Shown: positions 32,401 through 43,019, numbered from the stretch's first letter. The stretch is DNA of 64,000 nt from Neoceratodus forsteri (GCA_016271365.2 CM057456.1:663365501-663429500); one strand, 5' to 3'. A program made the numbers and translations. Notes: generated from the sequence alone by a model not told the origin.

Positions 32401-32984
32401 TTTTTACTTTTCTTGAAGGTATGGCATAAATGGAATAAGCTGCTTCCCTACTAGAAATATTGTTAAAATGTTTTGTTCTCGTGCTCTCCTCCAATTAACC
32501 AAATTGCAATTTTCTTTTCAAATAGCTCCAACTTCCTGCCTTCCAAACAGAGGGAAGGGGTGCAATAATGCTGTATGCTTAATGTTTCCATTTCTATTTT
32601 CCCTTAATCTGTCAGCCTCGCTATGACAAATTGAGCCAATGGTTCTTGTATTCCCACTTTATGATATCAGGCAAAGTGATCTTGGGCACACTGCATTTCT
32701 CATGCAGCCACCCATCAACACTTCCTTGTCTTCCTTGCATTTAGTCAGTGCACATGAAAACTTCCTTTGCCATACTATCCAGAGCTAAAGGACATCTTGC
32801 TCTGATTACATTTCCCTTTTTTGTTTTCATGTTGTGTCATTCAGCTATGTGCCATTTAAGTTGGAATGTTACCTCTTTTTCCAGTCAAAAAAGCTAGTGG
32901 CCTGGTTCTTTTCAGAGCAGCCACCTGCTTATTCTCCCACATCTTTTGCATGCACTTCAATGGCAGCATAGGTGCCTTTGGCAG
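32401..32984. other. Unique centre-left part of the foldback element
   Basis: No tandem structure and no gene recognised. Short frames here are not supported by any motif. Confidence 0.5.
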
Positions 32985-33715
32985 TCGAGTGAATACATCC
33001 ACATTTCTCAGGTTGCCGATGGCACTCAGCATCACCTTGTTCCTCAGAACCCACCTCACAATCTATCTGGGGCCTGCAGTAATTTAACAGTACCACACAC
33101 CCTGTTGTGTGTTATTGCTTACTCACAATTTATAATGTGATCCTATGGGAATTTTATATTGTACTTCCTAGGTTTTTGAAGACACTTGGCTGTGACTTGT
33201 GCCTCACAACCCAGCTGGGACATGCAGCAATTTAGCCTTGCTGCACACCCTGACATGTGGTATGGATCTTGTAAAATTTATAATGTAATCTTAGTCAAAT
33301 TATATACTGCATTTCCCAGTTGGTTGAAGGTGCCCAGCTGTGCCTCATGCCTTATAACCCATTTGGTGCATGCAGCAATTTAGGCTTGCCACACACCTCA
33401 CCGTGGGTTATAGCTTACTAACAATTGAAATATGATCCTATTGGAATCATATACCACACTTCCCAGGAAGCTGAAGGCACTCAACTGCACCTCTTGCCTC
33501 ACAACCTTTCTAGGCCATACAACAATTTAGCATTATCACACACCCTGCCGTGTGTTATCGCTTACTTACAATTTGTAATGTAATCTTATGAGAATAATAT
33601 ATCATACTTCCCAGGTGGTAGAAGGCATTTGGCTACACCTCATGCCTCACAGCACACCTTGGGAAATTTAGCACTGCCACACACCCTGCCATGTGTTATT
33701 ACTTACATGCTGTAT
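32985..33715. repeat. ~148-bp satellite array inside the foldback element
   Basis: The marker CACACCCTG (or a close variant) recurs at about 33096, 33245, 33393, 33540 and 33682, spacing 142-149 bp. Each unit also carries GCAATTTAG-like and CTTCCCAG-like blocks. The units differ at many positions, so the array is not a recent expansion. Confidence 0.85.
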
Positions 33716-33729
33716 CTCCAAAAAAATGA

Positions 33730-34575
33730 AATAAAAATGAATTTCCAGTCATATTTTGCTGACTATAAAAAAATCTAATAGGTATCTATAAATGAAACAC
33801 CACTCATTTAGTAGATATTTTTGTGCTGAACAACTTTTTGTGCTTAAAGTACCATGCTATCATTCTTCAGTTTAAAGCTATTTGCATTTCTTTATTGCAA
33901 AAAGTGAAAAATAATTGAACTTTCTGCTGTTTTTTGCTAATTATAAAAAAATAAGGCACATTCAAATGTAACAACACTCATTTAATAGATATTTTTGTTG
34001 AACAACTTTTTTGCTCAAAGTACAATGCTAACATTTTTCAGTTTAAAGCTGTTTGCATTTGTTTGTTGCAAAACATGAAAAATAATTGAACTTTCTGTTG
34101 TTTTTTGCTAATTATAAAAAAATAAAAGGCACATATAATTGAAACACCACTCGTATGATAGATATTTTTGTGCTGAACAACTTTTGTGCTCAAAGTACCA
34201 TGCTATCAGTTTTCAGTTTAAAGCTATTTGCATTTGTTTGTTGCAAAAAGTGAAAAATAATTGAACTTTCTGCTGTTTTTTGCTAATTATAAAAAAACTA
34301 AAAGGCACATATAAATGAAACACTACTCATTTTGTAGATATTTTTGTGATGAAGAAATGTTGTACTCACAGTATCATGCTATCATTTTTTGTTTTAATAT
34401 TATTTGCATTTGTTTGTTGAAAAAGTGAAAAATAATTGAATTTCCTATTGCTTTTCTACTAATCTTTAAAAAAACTAAATGGTGTATATAAATGAAACAC
34501 CAATAAGTTTGTAGATATTTTTGTGCTGAACGTTTGTGCTCACAGTACTATGCTATCATTTTTCATTTTAAAGTT
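33730..34575 (-). repeat. ~175-bp tandem repeat, right arm (5 units)
   Basis: Reverse complement of the left-arm unit. Marker AGTACCATGCTATCAT (or variant) at about 33848, 34019, 34196, 34369 and 34548. Two more units than the left arm. Confidence 0.85.
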
Positions 34576-34861
34576 ATTCACATTTGAATATGGTTAGCAT
34601 AGCTAGATTGCATCTACACAGCTGGGCATCTCTCTTTCTTCATTGACATCATCAAGGCAGACATTTTAGGATTCTTAGACCAGGATTTTTGAATCAGGAG
34701 AGGCTGTTTACAAGTTTCAAATGTCATGAAACTGCATTTATCCTGCTTTAATAAATTCAGTTTCAGTATTAATGTAAACAACAGCCTCTCCTTTACAAGA
34801 CTATGGAGTCTTTTTAAAGAAAAAACAACAAAATGTGTAAAAAAGATGGTTTAGGTGTCCT

Positions 34862-35210
34862 TTAAAAATGTAACTTTATTTACTTTATGAAAAATAAAGC
34901 TACTGCAGAGTTTAAATGGTTCTTTCTTGCAGGTCACCATAAGAAAATGGAGCAATGCTGTGGAGTACTGCAGGGCTATTATTAGCTACTGTGTTATAGT
35001 TAGGTTATTCCATGCTTTTCCAGTAGCATGAATCAGATTCAGCAATTTAATAAACACTGGAGTCCACTTGTAGTGATACTGTTAATCTTGCCCCATCGTA
35101 TCTCATGTAATATGTTATAAACCTTAGTTTTACTTTAGACACAGCATGGACACCATGTGAAGAATCCTCAGATGAAAAATGTTTAATCAGCTTCATGTCC
35201 TAATTTATTA
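34862..35210 (+). repeat. Tandem duplication, copy 1 right part
   Basis: Begins TTAAAAATGTAACTTTATT and matches 35867-36218 closely (for example GGAGCAATGCTGTGGAGTAC and GTGAAGAATCCTCAGATGAA). It is the right flank of the foldback insertion. Confidence 0.85.
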
Positions 35211-35267
35211 CTTCGCCAGCAGAATTTAAGTTCGCTGCATCTCTAATAATGTGCAGTATTGGTGCCA

Positions 35268-36218
35268 TTATCTGAAAAAAAAATATCAACTTGTAGGAGA
35301 CAGTACAGAGAAGGGCAACCAAGATTCTCCAGTGCCAGCAGGGCAACACCTATGGGAAGAGGCTCAGGGAACCCAACATGTACTCTCTTGAGGACAGAAG
35401 GGAAACAGGGACATGAGTGAGACCTTCAAGTACCTTAAAGGTATAAACAGGGTGAGCATCAAAGACTTCTTCAGCCTTAGTGGAAACACGATCACTAGGG
35501 GTAACAGCCTAAAGCTGATGGGGGAAGAATCAGAAGGGAGATGAGAAGGCACTTTGTCACTGAGAGGGTGGTGAACATGTGGAATTAATTGCTGTCAGAG
35601 GTACAGTAGTATCCCTATAAATGGTAGAGAGCTTCAGGAGAAGTTGGGACAGTGTTAGGGGGGAAAACTGCAGGTAGGGGGGAGGGCATTTGACAGGAAT
35701 CAAAGGGATATGGGGAGGGGCAATTTTCTCTCTAAATGCAGTGTGAACTGCACATTTTAGCAAATGAGATAGACAGTAAGGCCTTTATCTACTGGCACAT
35801 TTGTATGTTTGTATGCACGTGTATATTTCATACGAGTGATGTTTTGATTTTTAAACTCAACAGAGTTTAAAAAATGTAACTTTATTTACTTTATGAAAAA
35901 TAAAGCTACTTCATAGTTTAAAGGTTCTTTCTTGCAGGTTACCATAAGAATGTGGAGCAATGCTGTGGAGTACTACAGGGCTATGATTAGCTACTGTGGT
36001 ATAGTAAGATTATTCCATGCTTTTTCAGTAGCATGAATCATATTCAACAATTTAATAACCACTGGAGCCCACTTGTAGTGATACTGTTAATCATGCCCCA
36101 TCGTGTCTCATAGAGTATGTTATAAACCTTAGTTTTACTTTTGACTCAGAATGGACACCATGTGAAGAATCCTCAGATGAACAATGTTTAATCAGCTTCA
36201 TGTCCTAATTTATTACTG
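35268..36218 (+). repeat. Tandem duplication, copy 2 (foldback empty site)
   Basis: Contains the CR1 C-terminal and tail sequence (35290-35820; motifs GQHLWEEAQGTQHVLS in one frame and the same amino-acid order as 31020-31320), then GATTTTTAAACTCAACAGAG, a single TTAA at 35867-35870 and AATGTAACTTTATTTAC. It aligns across the foldback insertion of copy 1 with no extra sequence. Confidence 0.85.
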
Positions 36219-36443
36219 TAGTATACTGTATTATGTAAATTAATTTTATAGAGATTTTCCTTGCATTTTCATTCCTGTACTTAACAAATAGATAGATCCC
36301 TGGTCAGAAGTCCTCCAGCTCCCTTGTTAAGATATGTCTTGTTATTTTTTTTTGTTCCATATTTGACATTTGTTGTGCTCCAACGCGCAACATACTTAAT
36401 TGAATGTCAAATGCTTCATGAACCTTAATATAACAGCAGCTTA

Positions 36444-36480
<37 letters not shown>

Positions 36481-36830
36481 CCCAAGCTAGCGCAAATATG
36501 AAACAGGAAATCTTGCACTTCCTAGACAAGTCATTTAATTCTCTGATCAACTGTCAGGCTGACAGAAGCAACTGTGAACTACGACAGGGGTGACAAGAAA
36601 AGTCAAACTAATAACAAAAAAAACAGGTATGGGCACTTTTCAAATAGATTGTTGCAGGTGTTTTTTTAGAATACAACTAAGGATACTTTAATTCTGTAGG
36701 TGTTTGTATGAGATGCATTCTCCTGTCATGCCTCTTCATCTGATTACTGCAACAACATCTTTAGTAAACAGTAAATATAGCTGTATGATGCTATGCACCC
36801 TGGTGCACTAAGGTTTATCACGGAAGAGCT
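36219..36830. other. No gene recognised; (CA)n at 36450-36476
   Basis: AT-rich sequence with one CA dinucleotide run. The inverted motif CACCCTGGTGCAC near 36797 is too short to interpret. Confidence 0.5.
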
Positions 36831-36832
36831 CA

Positions 36833-37110
36833 TCAGTGGCAGGACACTTTACAGTTAATTTCAGATTGTGTAAACTATTATCAGTGGCAGGACACTTTAC
36901 GGTTCAGTTCAGATTGTGTAAATTATTATCAGTGGCAGGACACTTTATGGTTCAGTTCAGATTGTGCACATTATTATCAGTGGCAGGACACTTTACGGTT
37001 CAGTTCAGATTGTGCAAATTATTATCAGTGGCTGGACACTTTACAGTTCAGTTCAGACTGTGTAAATTATTGTCAGTGGCAGGACACTACAGTTCAGTTC
37101 AGATTGTACA
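36833..37110 (+). repeat. 48-bp minisatellite, six units
   Basis: TCAGTGGCAGGACACTTTA recurs every 48 bp starting at 36833; the last unit is shortened by a few bases. Because 48 is a multiple of three, a frame stays open through the array (36836-37138) and reads a repeated AGHFTVQFRLCKLLSV. No promoter or other gene evidence supports expression. Confidence 0.92.
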
Positions 37111-37229
37111 AAGTATTATCAGCTCTCTTCAGCTATGACTTCAGTTACCTTAATGCTAACAGTATTGTGCACTGTTACAAATCTTTATATATGTCTGTCT
37201 GTCCCTCTGTCTCTCCTTCTGTCTGCACA

Positions 37230-37234
37230 TTCAC

Positions 37235-37303
<69 letters not shown>
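37230..37303. repeat. (TCTA)n microsatellite
   Basis: About 18 uninterrupted units. Confidence 0.95.
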
Positions 37304-37306
<3 letters not shown>

Positions 37307-37439
37307 ATCTAGCCATCTAGCTTATCTATCCATCCATCTTATCTTTATCTATTTACTGCACCCTAGAGTTGGCATTGATATTTGATCTAATAGCTACTGG
37401 CAAATCACCTGTCATTCAATGAGCCTTTTCAGGGGAGGT

Positions 37440-37784
37440 AAACTAGTCATTTTTTCTACAATAGCAAAGGCAGGCTAACTTGGTAATGTTGTAGTCTGCT
37501 ACCATCTATTGCTGAGGAAGAGGGAGGGATGCTTACAGGGTGGTAACCAAATGTCAGTAATGTATTTTATACAATGTCAGTGGATACAACAAATCACAAA
37601 TAAATGCATTTGTTTTCATGGGCAGGGGAGCAGGAATAAAAAGAAATAGTTTATTTACACTCCAGCTCAGAGAACAGTGGATATTTCCACTCCAGTGCCA
37701 TAATGTTCTGAGCAGAATCTTCCGTTATTCCTAGCATTCTTTCCAGTACAAATTGACACAAAAACATTCAAGAGAGGTGGTAAA
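37440..37784. other. No gene recognised
   Basis: Non-coding DNA immediately left of the large inverted repeat. Nothing identified. Confidence 0.4.
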
Positions 37785-37859
37785 GATTAGTTTCTAATAT
37801 TCATTTTCCATCTTTATTTTGTCAATGTGTAACAAAGCATGTTTAAACTTGTATTCAGT

Positions 37860-39514
37860 GGGTAGGATACTCAGAAATGCGACAGGCAGGGGTGCAATCT
37901 GGGCACAGCGCAACTGGGCTGCGCTAGTGCATGGACTGGATGATATTCAATGGTGCTGCACCATGGCTCAGCACCATTGAATATGGCACCATGGCCACCC
38001 ACATTGCGCAAGGTGCAGTGGCACTGAGCCAGCGCAAGTGGCGGTTGAGGAGCAGGGGGCTGTGCCAGCGCAAGTGCAGCTGCACTAGGTGCAGCAGGAG
38101 CGATACTCTGAGGTGAACATGCAAATGGGGCCATAATGCATGCAAGGTGCAACTGGGGCCATTTAGCATGTCATTATGGCCCCATTTACATGCAGGAGTG
38201 CCGATCCCCGGTGACTTGCGCCTGGTGCCCTGCCAGGTTGCAGCTGTTGGGGACTGATGCCCATTGCACATCGCAGCAAAGTGCCCCAGTGCCCGTTTGC
38301 AGGCATAGGTATAGTAAAAGTATTTTAAATTATCCCTGGTGGTCCAATGGACTGCTTCCAGCCCGATCGTGGGCATAAGTATTATAAATGTATGCTAAAT
38401 TATTCTTGGTGGTCCAGTGGACCATATTCAGCCCAATCGTGGGCTTTTTATGTGGAAAAACCCTGGTGGTCCAGCAGTACCCCCCTCCCCACCTGCCCAC
38501 TCAGACCTGCTACCCCGCTCCCCCTGGTCAGCGGCGGGTGGCAGCTCCCCACCCGCAAGTCACCCAGTCATCCGCCGACTGTCTGCATACAGTACGGCTG
38601 TACGCCCATTGGTCCACAGCATGGGCCAATGGATGTGCGCATTGTACCATGCTACACAATCCAGATATGTGAATGGATCCATTCACATATCTGGGCTGTT
38701 TAGTACGGTATGGTGTGCATGCCCATTGTCCCACACTGTGGACCAATGGGCATACAGTCATACTGTATGCAGTCAGTCAGCGGGTGGCCGGGCGGCTTGC
38801 GGGTGGGGAGCTGCCGCCCACCACTGACCGGGGGAGCAGGGTGGCCGTCTGAGGGGCGGGTGGGAGGGAGTACCACTGGACCACCAGGGTTTTTCCACAT
38901 ACAAAGCCTGCGATCGGGCTGGATACAGTACACTGGATCACCAGGGATAACTTAGCATACATTTATAATACCTATGCTCATGATCGAACTAGATACGGTC
39001 CACTGGACCACCAGGGATGATTTCAAATACTTTTATTATACCTATGTCTGCGATCAGGCTGGAAGCAGTCCACTGAACCACCAGGGATATCATTTCTATT
39101 ACAATGCCCGCGATTGGGCATGGGGGGGGGCAACGCTGACAGACCCTGGCTCCAGAGCTCTGGTGGCCACTCACAGCTGGCGGCTGCCGTGTTGCACCCT
39201 GCAATACGGCAGCTCACCTGTGAGTGGCCAGCCCTTGTTCCTTTATTTTTAGGCTCAACTTTGAGCACCAGTGTGCGGCGCAAATAGGGGTTGCACCAGC
39301 ATATGCTCAGCACATACCGGGCTGAATATCGTAATGTGCTGAGTATGCATGGGCACGTCCCCCGCACTTGCGCCGCATGTACTACTGATGCGCCCCGGCG
39401 CATTGGATTTGAGCAGTGCAACATCCCCTTTTGAATATCGCACTGGGGTGCATCACTGAGTTTCGCCTGACGCAACACTGTTGCGCCATGTGCACTCCTT
39501 TGAATATGCCACCC
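37860..39514. mobile_element. Harbinger-like palindromic element with AGT duplication
   Basis: Ends GGGTAGGATACTCAGA (left) and GGGTGGCATATTCAAA (right, reverse complement), flanked by AGT on both sides (37857-37859, 39515-39517). The inverted partner near 42440 has the uninterrupted site. A central palindrome (ATATGTGAATGGATCCATTC) lies at about 38663-38697, and the two arms each hold subrepeats with CCTGGTGGTCCAGTGG and a CGATCGTGGGC-like block. A 3-bp duplication fits PIF/Harbinger, though the usual target is TWA or CWG. No transposase is encoded. Confidence 0.7.
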
Positions 39515-39984
39515 AGTGTGTCTTGTGTTTTTTTAAGAGGTTCTCTACTATGCCTCATTTTAGTTTCATGCTATCAAACAAAAAAACGGACCTTTTTGGT
39601 TTTTCTTGATCTCAGCCATTTGCTGATTGTAATTGATCTCATTCAAGGACTGATGTCAATGGCAGTAGAGTGTGTGTACACTGAACAGCTGATCAGAACA
39701 GCTGGCGTGAGATCGGTTTGCTGACATATTTTTCTCAGCAAGTTAAATGGCACACTTCATGTTCGAGACTCGAGATAATGTCACCCTGTCAGTCTAAGTG
39801 TTATGCCTGTATGTTTTAAATTACATTAGCACAAAATCACTCTGTCATTGCACCCCCCACCCACACACACTCTAAACAAAGCAGGCAGTTGAGTTTAGTG
39901 TACAGCTGCCCGAGAACTTTTTAAATTGTTCTTTACTACATACTGTGGGAGGGGTTTCAGGAGTAGAAGTTAGTCAAGTGTTCA

Positions 39985-40065
39985 CACAGTAGGTAGGGCT
40001 GGACTGGGCAGATAAGGTGGCTGAAGTGATCCTTATCTGCCAACAATATGTATCTATGTATGTTT
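39985..40065 (+). mobile_element. CR1 3' tail fragment
   Basis: GGGCAGATAAGGTGGCTGAAG, then GATCCTTATCTGCCAACAAT and TATGTATC-type repeats match the tail of the CR1 at 19900-19978. No coding part. Confidence 0.65.
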
Positions 40066-40190
40066 GTACATCTGTCTTTGCATGTCATTGTCATTTAGCT
40101 TGTTTTTTGTTTCTTTTGGGCTCACCACAACACAATCCAGATGAACCAACTTAGGGTAGCTGGTTCATTCCTCTGGGGTGTCATACAGAC

Positions 40191-40238
40191 GAGGCACACT
40201 GATGAGTCCTGGTAGGATGAAACACGTGTCTGTGTCTT
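40191..40238 (+). ncRNA. Hammerhead ribozyme motif, type I
   Basis: All core elements are present in order: stem I strand GAGGCACA (40191-40198); CTGATGA (40199-40205); stem II GTCC/GGAT with loop TGGTA (40206-40218); GAA (40219-40221); stem III ACAC/GTGT (40222-40229, with A15.1 and U16.1); cleavage residue C at 40230; stem I second strand TGTGTCTT (40231-40238). Stem I forms eight pairs including two G-U; stem II four pairs including one G-U. Stem III is a loopless palindrome, so a single molecule would fold poorly and cleavage would be favoured in dimers, as reported for the short-stem-III hammerheads of newt satellites and Penelope-like elements. No Penelope RT is seen nearby. Confidence 0.8.
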
Positions 40239-40549
40239 CTGTTGGCACACTTAGCATACTGTGTGAGAGGCATTTAAAGTTGAACCAGCATACTGTTTTG
40301 TGGTGATTTGCATATACAACCCATGATGCTTTGCATTATGGGGGTATGTGTGATTTTGTATGTCTATGTATGTATGTATGCATGTACGAGCTAGCAGTCA
40401 GACATCCTAACTTATTTGTCTGATGTACTGCTAAATCTCTGTTCTGGAACTTTCATTTTTTGTTAATTTTGTCTATTTTGATGGCATCCTCGTAGCATTG
40501 TGCGAATCTCAGTTGCACACATAGCTGCAGCTTGTCACCATGGCACACT

Positions 40550-40585
40550 CTGAAGATGACCACGTGATGGTGGTCAATATGTAAG
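40550..40585 (+). ncRNA. Degenerate hammerhead-like hairpin
   Basis: GGCACACT then CTGAAGA, a 7-bp hairpin TGACCAC/GTGGTCA (40557-40563 with 40570-40576), then CAATATGT. It resembles the motif 350 bp upstream (GGCACA-CTGATGA-stem II-GAAAC), but the core reads CTGAAGA and the GAAA box is lost, so activity is not expected. Confidence 0.3.
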
Positions 40586-41539
40586 CGCCTACCCACGAAC
40601 CCGTATGTGCAGCTCCACTGCTCAACTTGCTGCGACACATGGCATTTTCTCCAGATAATGAGTGTAGGCCTGTGTGGGTCTCATATGCTTTTTACAGCTG
40701 CAGTCTAGTCGGCAAAGCGCAGTGCTTTTTATACTGAAGCATGCACCACAAGGAGCGCCCATGTGTTTGTTGGGACAACACAAGCAGTTAATATACTAGC
40801 AGAGTTTTCTATCTGCAGTGCCTTCTCTCTACTTTTGGGTGAGACTTCATTCCAGCACAGTTTTTTATGGTCACAATTTGCTGATGTGTTTACCGTGCTT
40901 ATGTAATAAAGGAGGTCCCTGTTTGAACATTTTTGATTTTAAAGATCCCTTTCTTAACATAACTACTGCGTGCTGACCTCAACGCAGACAGTTTCTCACT
41001 GTTTTGGCTGCCTTGGATATGGTCCCAGCTCAGAAAAATCAGTTCTCAGCTTTCTTACATTTACATGATTGTCCTTCAAAGAAAATTGCATAGCTTAGCA
41101 GGTTAATTTTTATCATTTGTTTTAAACTTGCTTTAGTCATGGATTTTAGCCAGTTTTCTCTAATACCTAACAATGACAGCCGGAGTTCTACTTGTTCTCT
41201 GAGATGCATTATGACAGGATTGTATTTTTTTTTTGGTCAAGCATATCAGAACACGAGCACGTCTCATAACATACTGTAGATGAAAGGGTAAACAGTTTTC
41301 ACAACTGACAGTTAATTATGAGGCAGCTAAATCTTTGCATAAACAAATCAATGGTCATTATGAATAACGCTGTGTATGCGTGTATGGGGGTGGTGCTGAG
41401 ATTAAAAGTTGCAAGACAGCAAAATAAACTTTAACAATTAATGTGTGAAATGAATACACTGGGACAACGTTCATAAGTTAAGTTCATAATATTGATTTAT
41501 GTTCAGTGTACCTTTTTTTCCTATAATGTCAGTACTGTT

Positions 41540-42026
41540 TTTTTTTCCTTTTGGATGGTGATACGCAATCTGTGAGAATTCGCCATGTTAGAGAGATGGC
41601 AAAACTACAGAGCACCAGCAGAACTCAGGTTGTCATTGTTATGTGTTAGAAACAATGGGCAAAACTCTTGGAACTAAAACAAGTTTAAATTGAATAACAG
41701 AAATTAAACTGCTAAGCTGTGAAGATTTCATTGAAGGACAATCTTGTAAGTGAAAAGAAATTCAGAACTGATTTTTCTAAGATAGGACCGCTCCCTTTGT
41801 TGGCGTTGATGAGCTACAGTTCTGTATGAAACTAAGATTTGTACAGTGCTACAAAGATGCCATCAAAATAAACAAAATGAAAAGAAAATGAAAGTACAAG
41901 CACAGAGATTTTGGAGTACTGTGTATCAGATAAGTAAGTTTAAATCTGACTGCTAACATATGCTGTAAAGAATGGTTTAAAATTTTCTCAAGTGGCTGGA
42001 AACTCAACTGCCTGCTTTGTTCAGTG

Positions 42027-42057
<31 letters not shown>

Positions 42058-42061
42058 GTGC

Positions 42062-42097
<36 letters not shown>

Positions 42098-42545
42098 TGG
42101 AACGAGTAGGCTGACAGAGCAATTTTGTGCTATGTCATTTAAAATATACAGCTACAACACTTGAACTGACAGGGTAAAAATAAAATGATCTTTAGTCCTG
42201 GACATAAAATGTGTCATTTCATGTTTGCTAGGAAAAATATGTCAGCAAATCGCTCTCACACCAGCAGTTCTGATCAGCTATTTGGTGTACACACATGTGC
42301 TACTGCCATTGATATCCGTCCTTAACAGATGCCAATGGTAGCCAGCAGCTGGCTGAGATTGAGAAAAAAAGTGGCCAGTTTTTTTTTTATCGGTACCATG
42401 AAACTAAAATATGGTATGGTAGAGAACCTTTAAAAAAACACACGATACACTGAATAAGATTTGCAACATGCTGAGTTTTATTACACTTTCACAAAATAAA
42501 GATGGAAAATGAATATTAGAAATTAATCTTTGCTATTGATCTTTA
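41540..42545 (-). repeat. Large imperfect inverted repeat, arm 2
   Basis: Reverse-complement partner of arm 1. It lacks the Harbinger-like element and the 39960-40980 segment and carries a (TG)n run (42023-42096) instead. The sequence between the arms, about 41236-41539, shows no clear pairing. Confidence 0.65.
42023..42096. repeat. (TG)n microsatellite
   Basis: Dinucleotide run with a short TATGTATGTGTGCGTGAG interruption. Confidence 0.93.
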
Positions 42546-42607
42546 AAGTTACCAGCTCATGGCATTGTATAAACAGCACATGCCATGGGCAGCATGAAAA
42601 TAAATGA

Positions 42608-42693
42608 TTTATTTTGAATGGCTTGGTATGACCTTTATAGAACGCCACTCATGAGGTCGATAGAGGTCCCAACCAGCCATTCAAAATAATTAT
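42608..42693. mobile_element. Small palindromic element
   Basis: TTATTTTGAATGGCT at 42608 is the reverse complement of AGCCATTCAAAATAA ending at 42693, with further pairing of GACC/GGTC inward. Likely a MITE fragment; no duplication assigned. Confidence 0.6.
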
Positions 42694-42884
42694 ATTCATG
42701 TAGTCTATAGCATAACCCAGGTATGACTTGCTGATATAATTCTCAAAGGGCCCCTTTTTTAAGCCAATTGCTCCAACCAGTGAAATATTTTTTTTCTAAA
42801 TCTGTTAGTGGTCGCTGACTGTTGGTATTATGTTTACAACATGAATGCTGGTATTATGTCTACAATAATATAAATTAACTAAAA

Positions 42885-42995
42885 TTATGCAATGGCAAGA
42901 AAGAATGCTGTCCTCTGATTGGTCAGTTGGGGGCTAGACCTGTAATGTTATCCCAGCATAACATCATGGGTCTAGTCCCATCACACACAAGACAA
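42885..42995. mobile_element. Palindromic MITE fragment
   Basis: AATGGCAAG...CTCTGATTGGTCAGT is shared with 44594-44640. A hairpin GGGCTAGACC...ATAACATCATGGGTCTAGTCCC-like pairing spans about 42930-42980 around CCCAGC. Family unknown. Confidence 0.5.
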
Positions 42996-43019
42996 CATCA
43001 AATGTAAAACAAATCACTG

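Larger units (their letters stand above)
31602..34861. mobile_element. Foldback T2/Kolobok-like element with satellite arms
   Basis: TTAA flanks both ends (31598-31601 and 34862-34865). Terminal inverted repeats are AAGATACCTAAACCATC (left) and AGGACACCTAAACCATC (right, reverse complement). With the TTAA they give TTAAAAGA and TTAAAGGA, close to the TTAAAGGRR ends of the Xenopus T2 family, placed in Kolobok. Next inward on each side is a hairpin region bordered by GGAGAGGCTG (31658-31765; 34697-34795), then a ~175-180-bp tandem repeat (three units left, five right, inverted), then a ~148-bp satellite in the centre. No transposase frame is visible. Length 3260 bp. The empty site is preserved at 35867-35870. 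Confidence 0.8.
37785..41235 (+). repeat. Large imperfect inverted repeat, arm 1
   Basis: Matches the reverse complement of 41540-42545 in collinear blocks: 37785-37859 with 42430-42545; 39515-39800 with 42150-42430; 41020-41210 with 41610-41860. Arm 1 additionally holds a Harbinger-like element (37860-39514) and about 1 kb (39960-40980) carrying a CR1 tail and a hammerhead motif. Shared blocks include TCTAATATTCATTTTCCATC and CAGAAAAATCAGTTCT. It could be a long-TIR element or an inverted duplication. Confidence 0.65.

Noticed and set aside
36833..37110. CRISPR-like array
   Set aside because: Repeats are directly adjacent 48-bp units with no unique spacers, in a vertebrate repeat context. 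It is a minisatellite.
38388..38955. Multiple 60-136-codon frames in the Harbinger-like element
   Set aside because: They translate the inverted arms and subrepeats in several phases. No transposase DDE motifs are visible.
42900..42925. CCAAT-box (ATTGG) promoter
   Set aside because: The module recurs inside MITE copies (also near 44630) and has no associated gene or TATA box.
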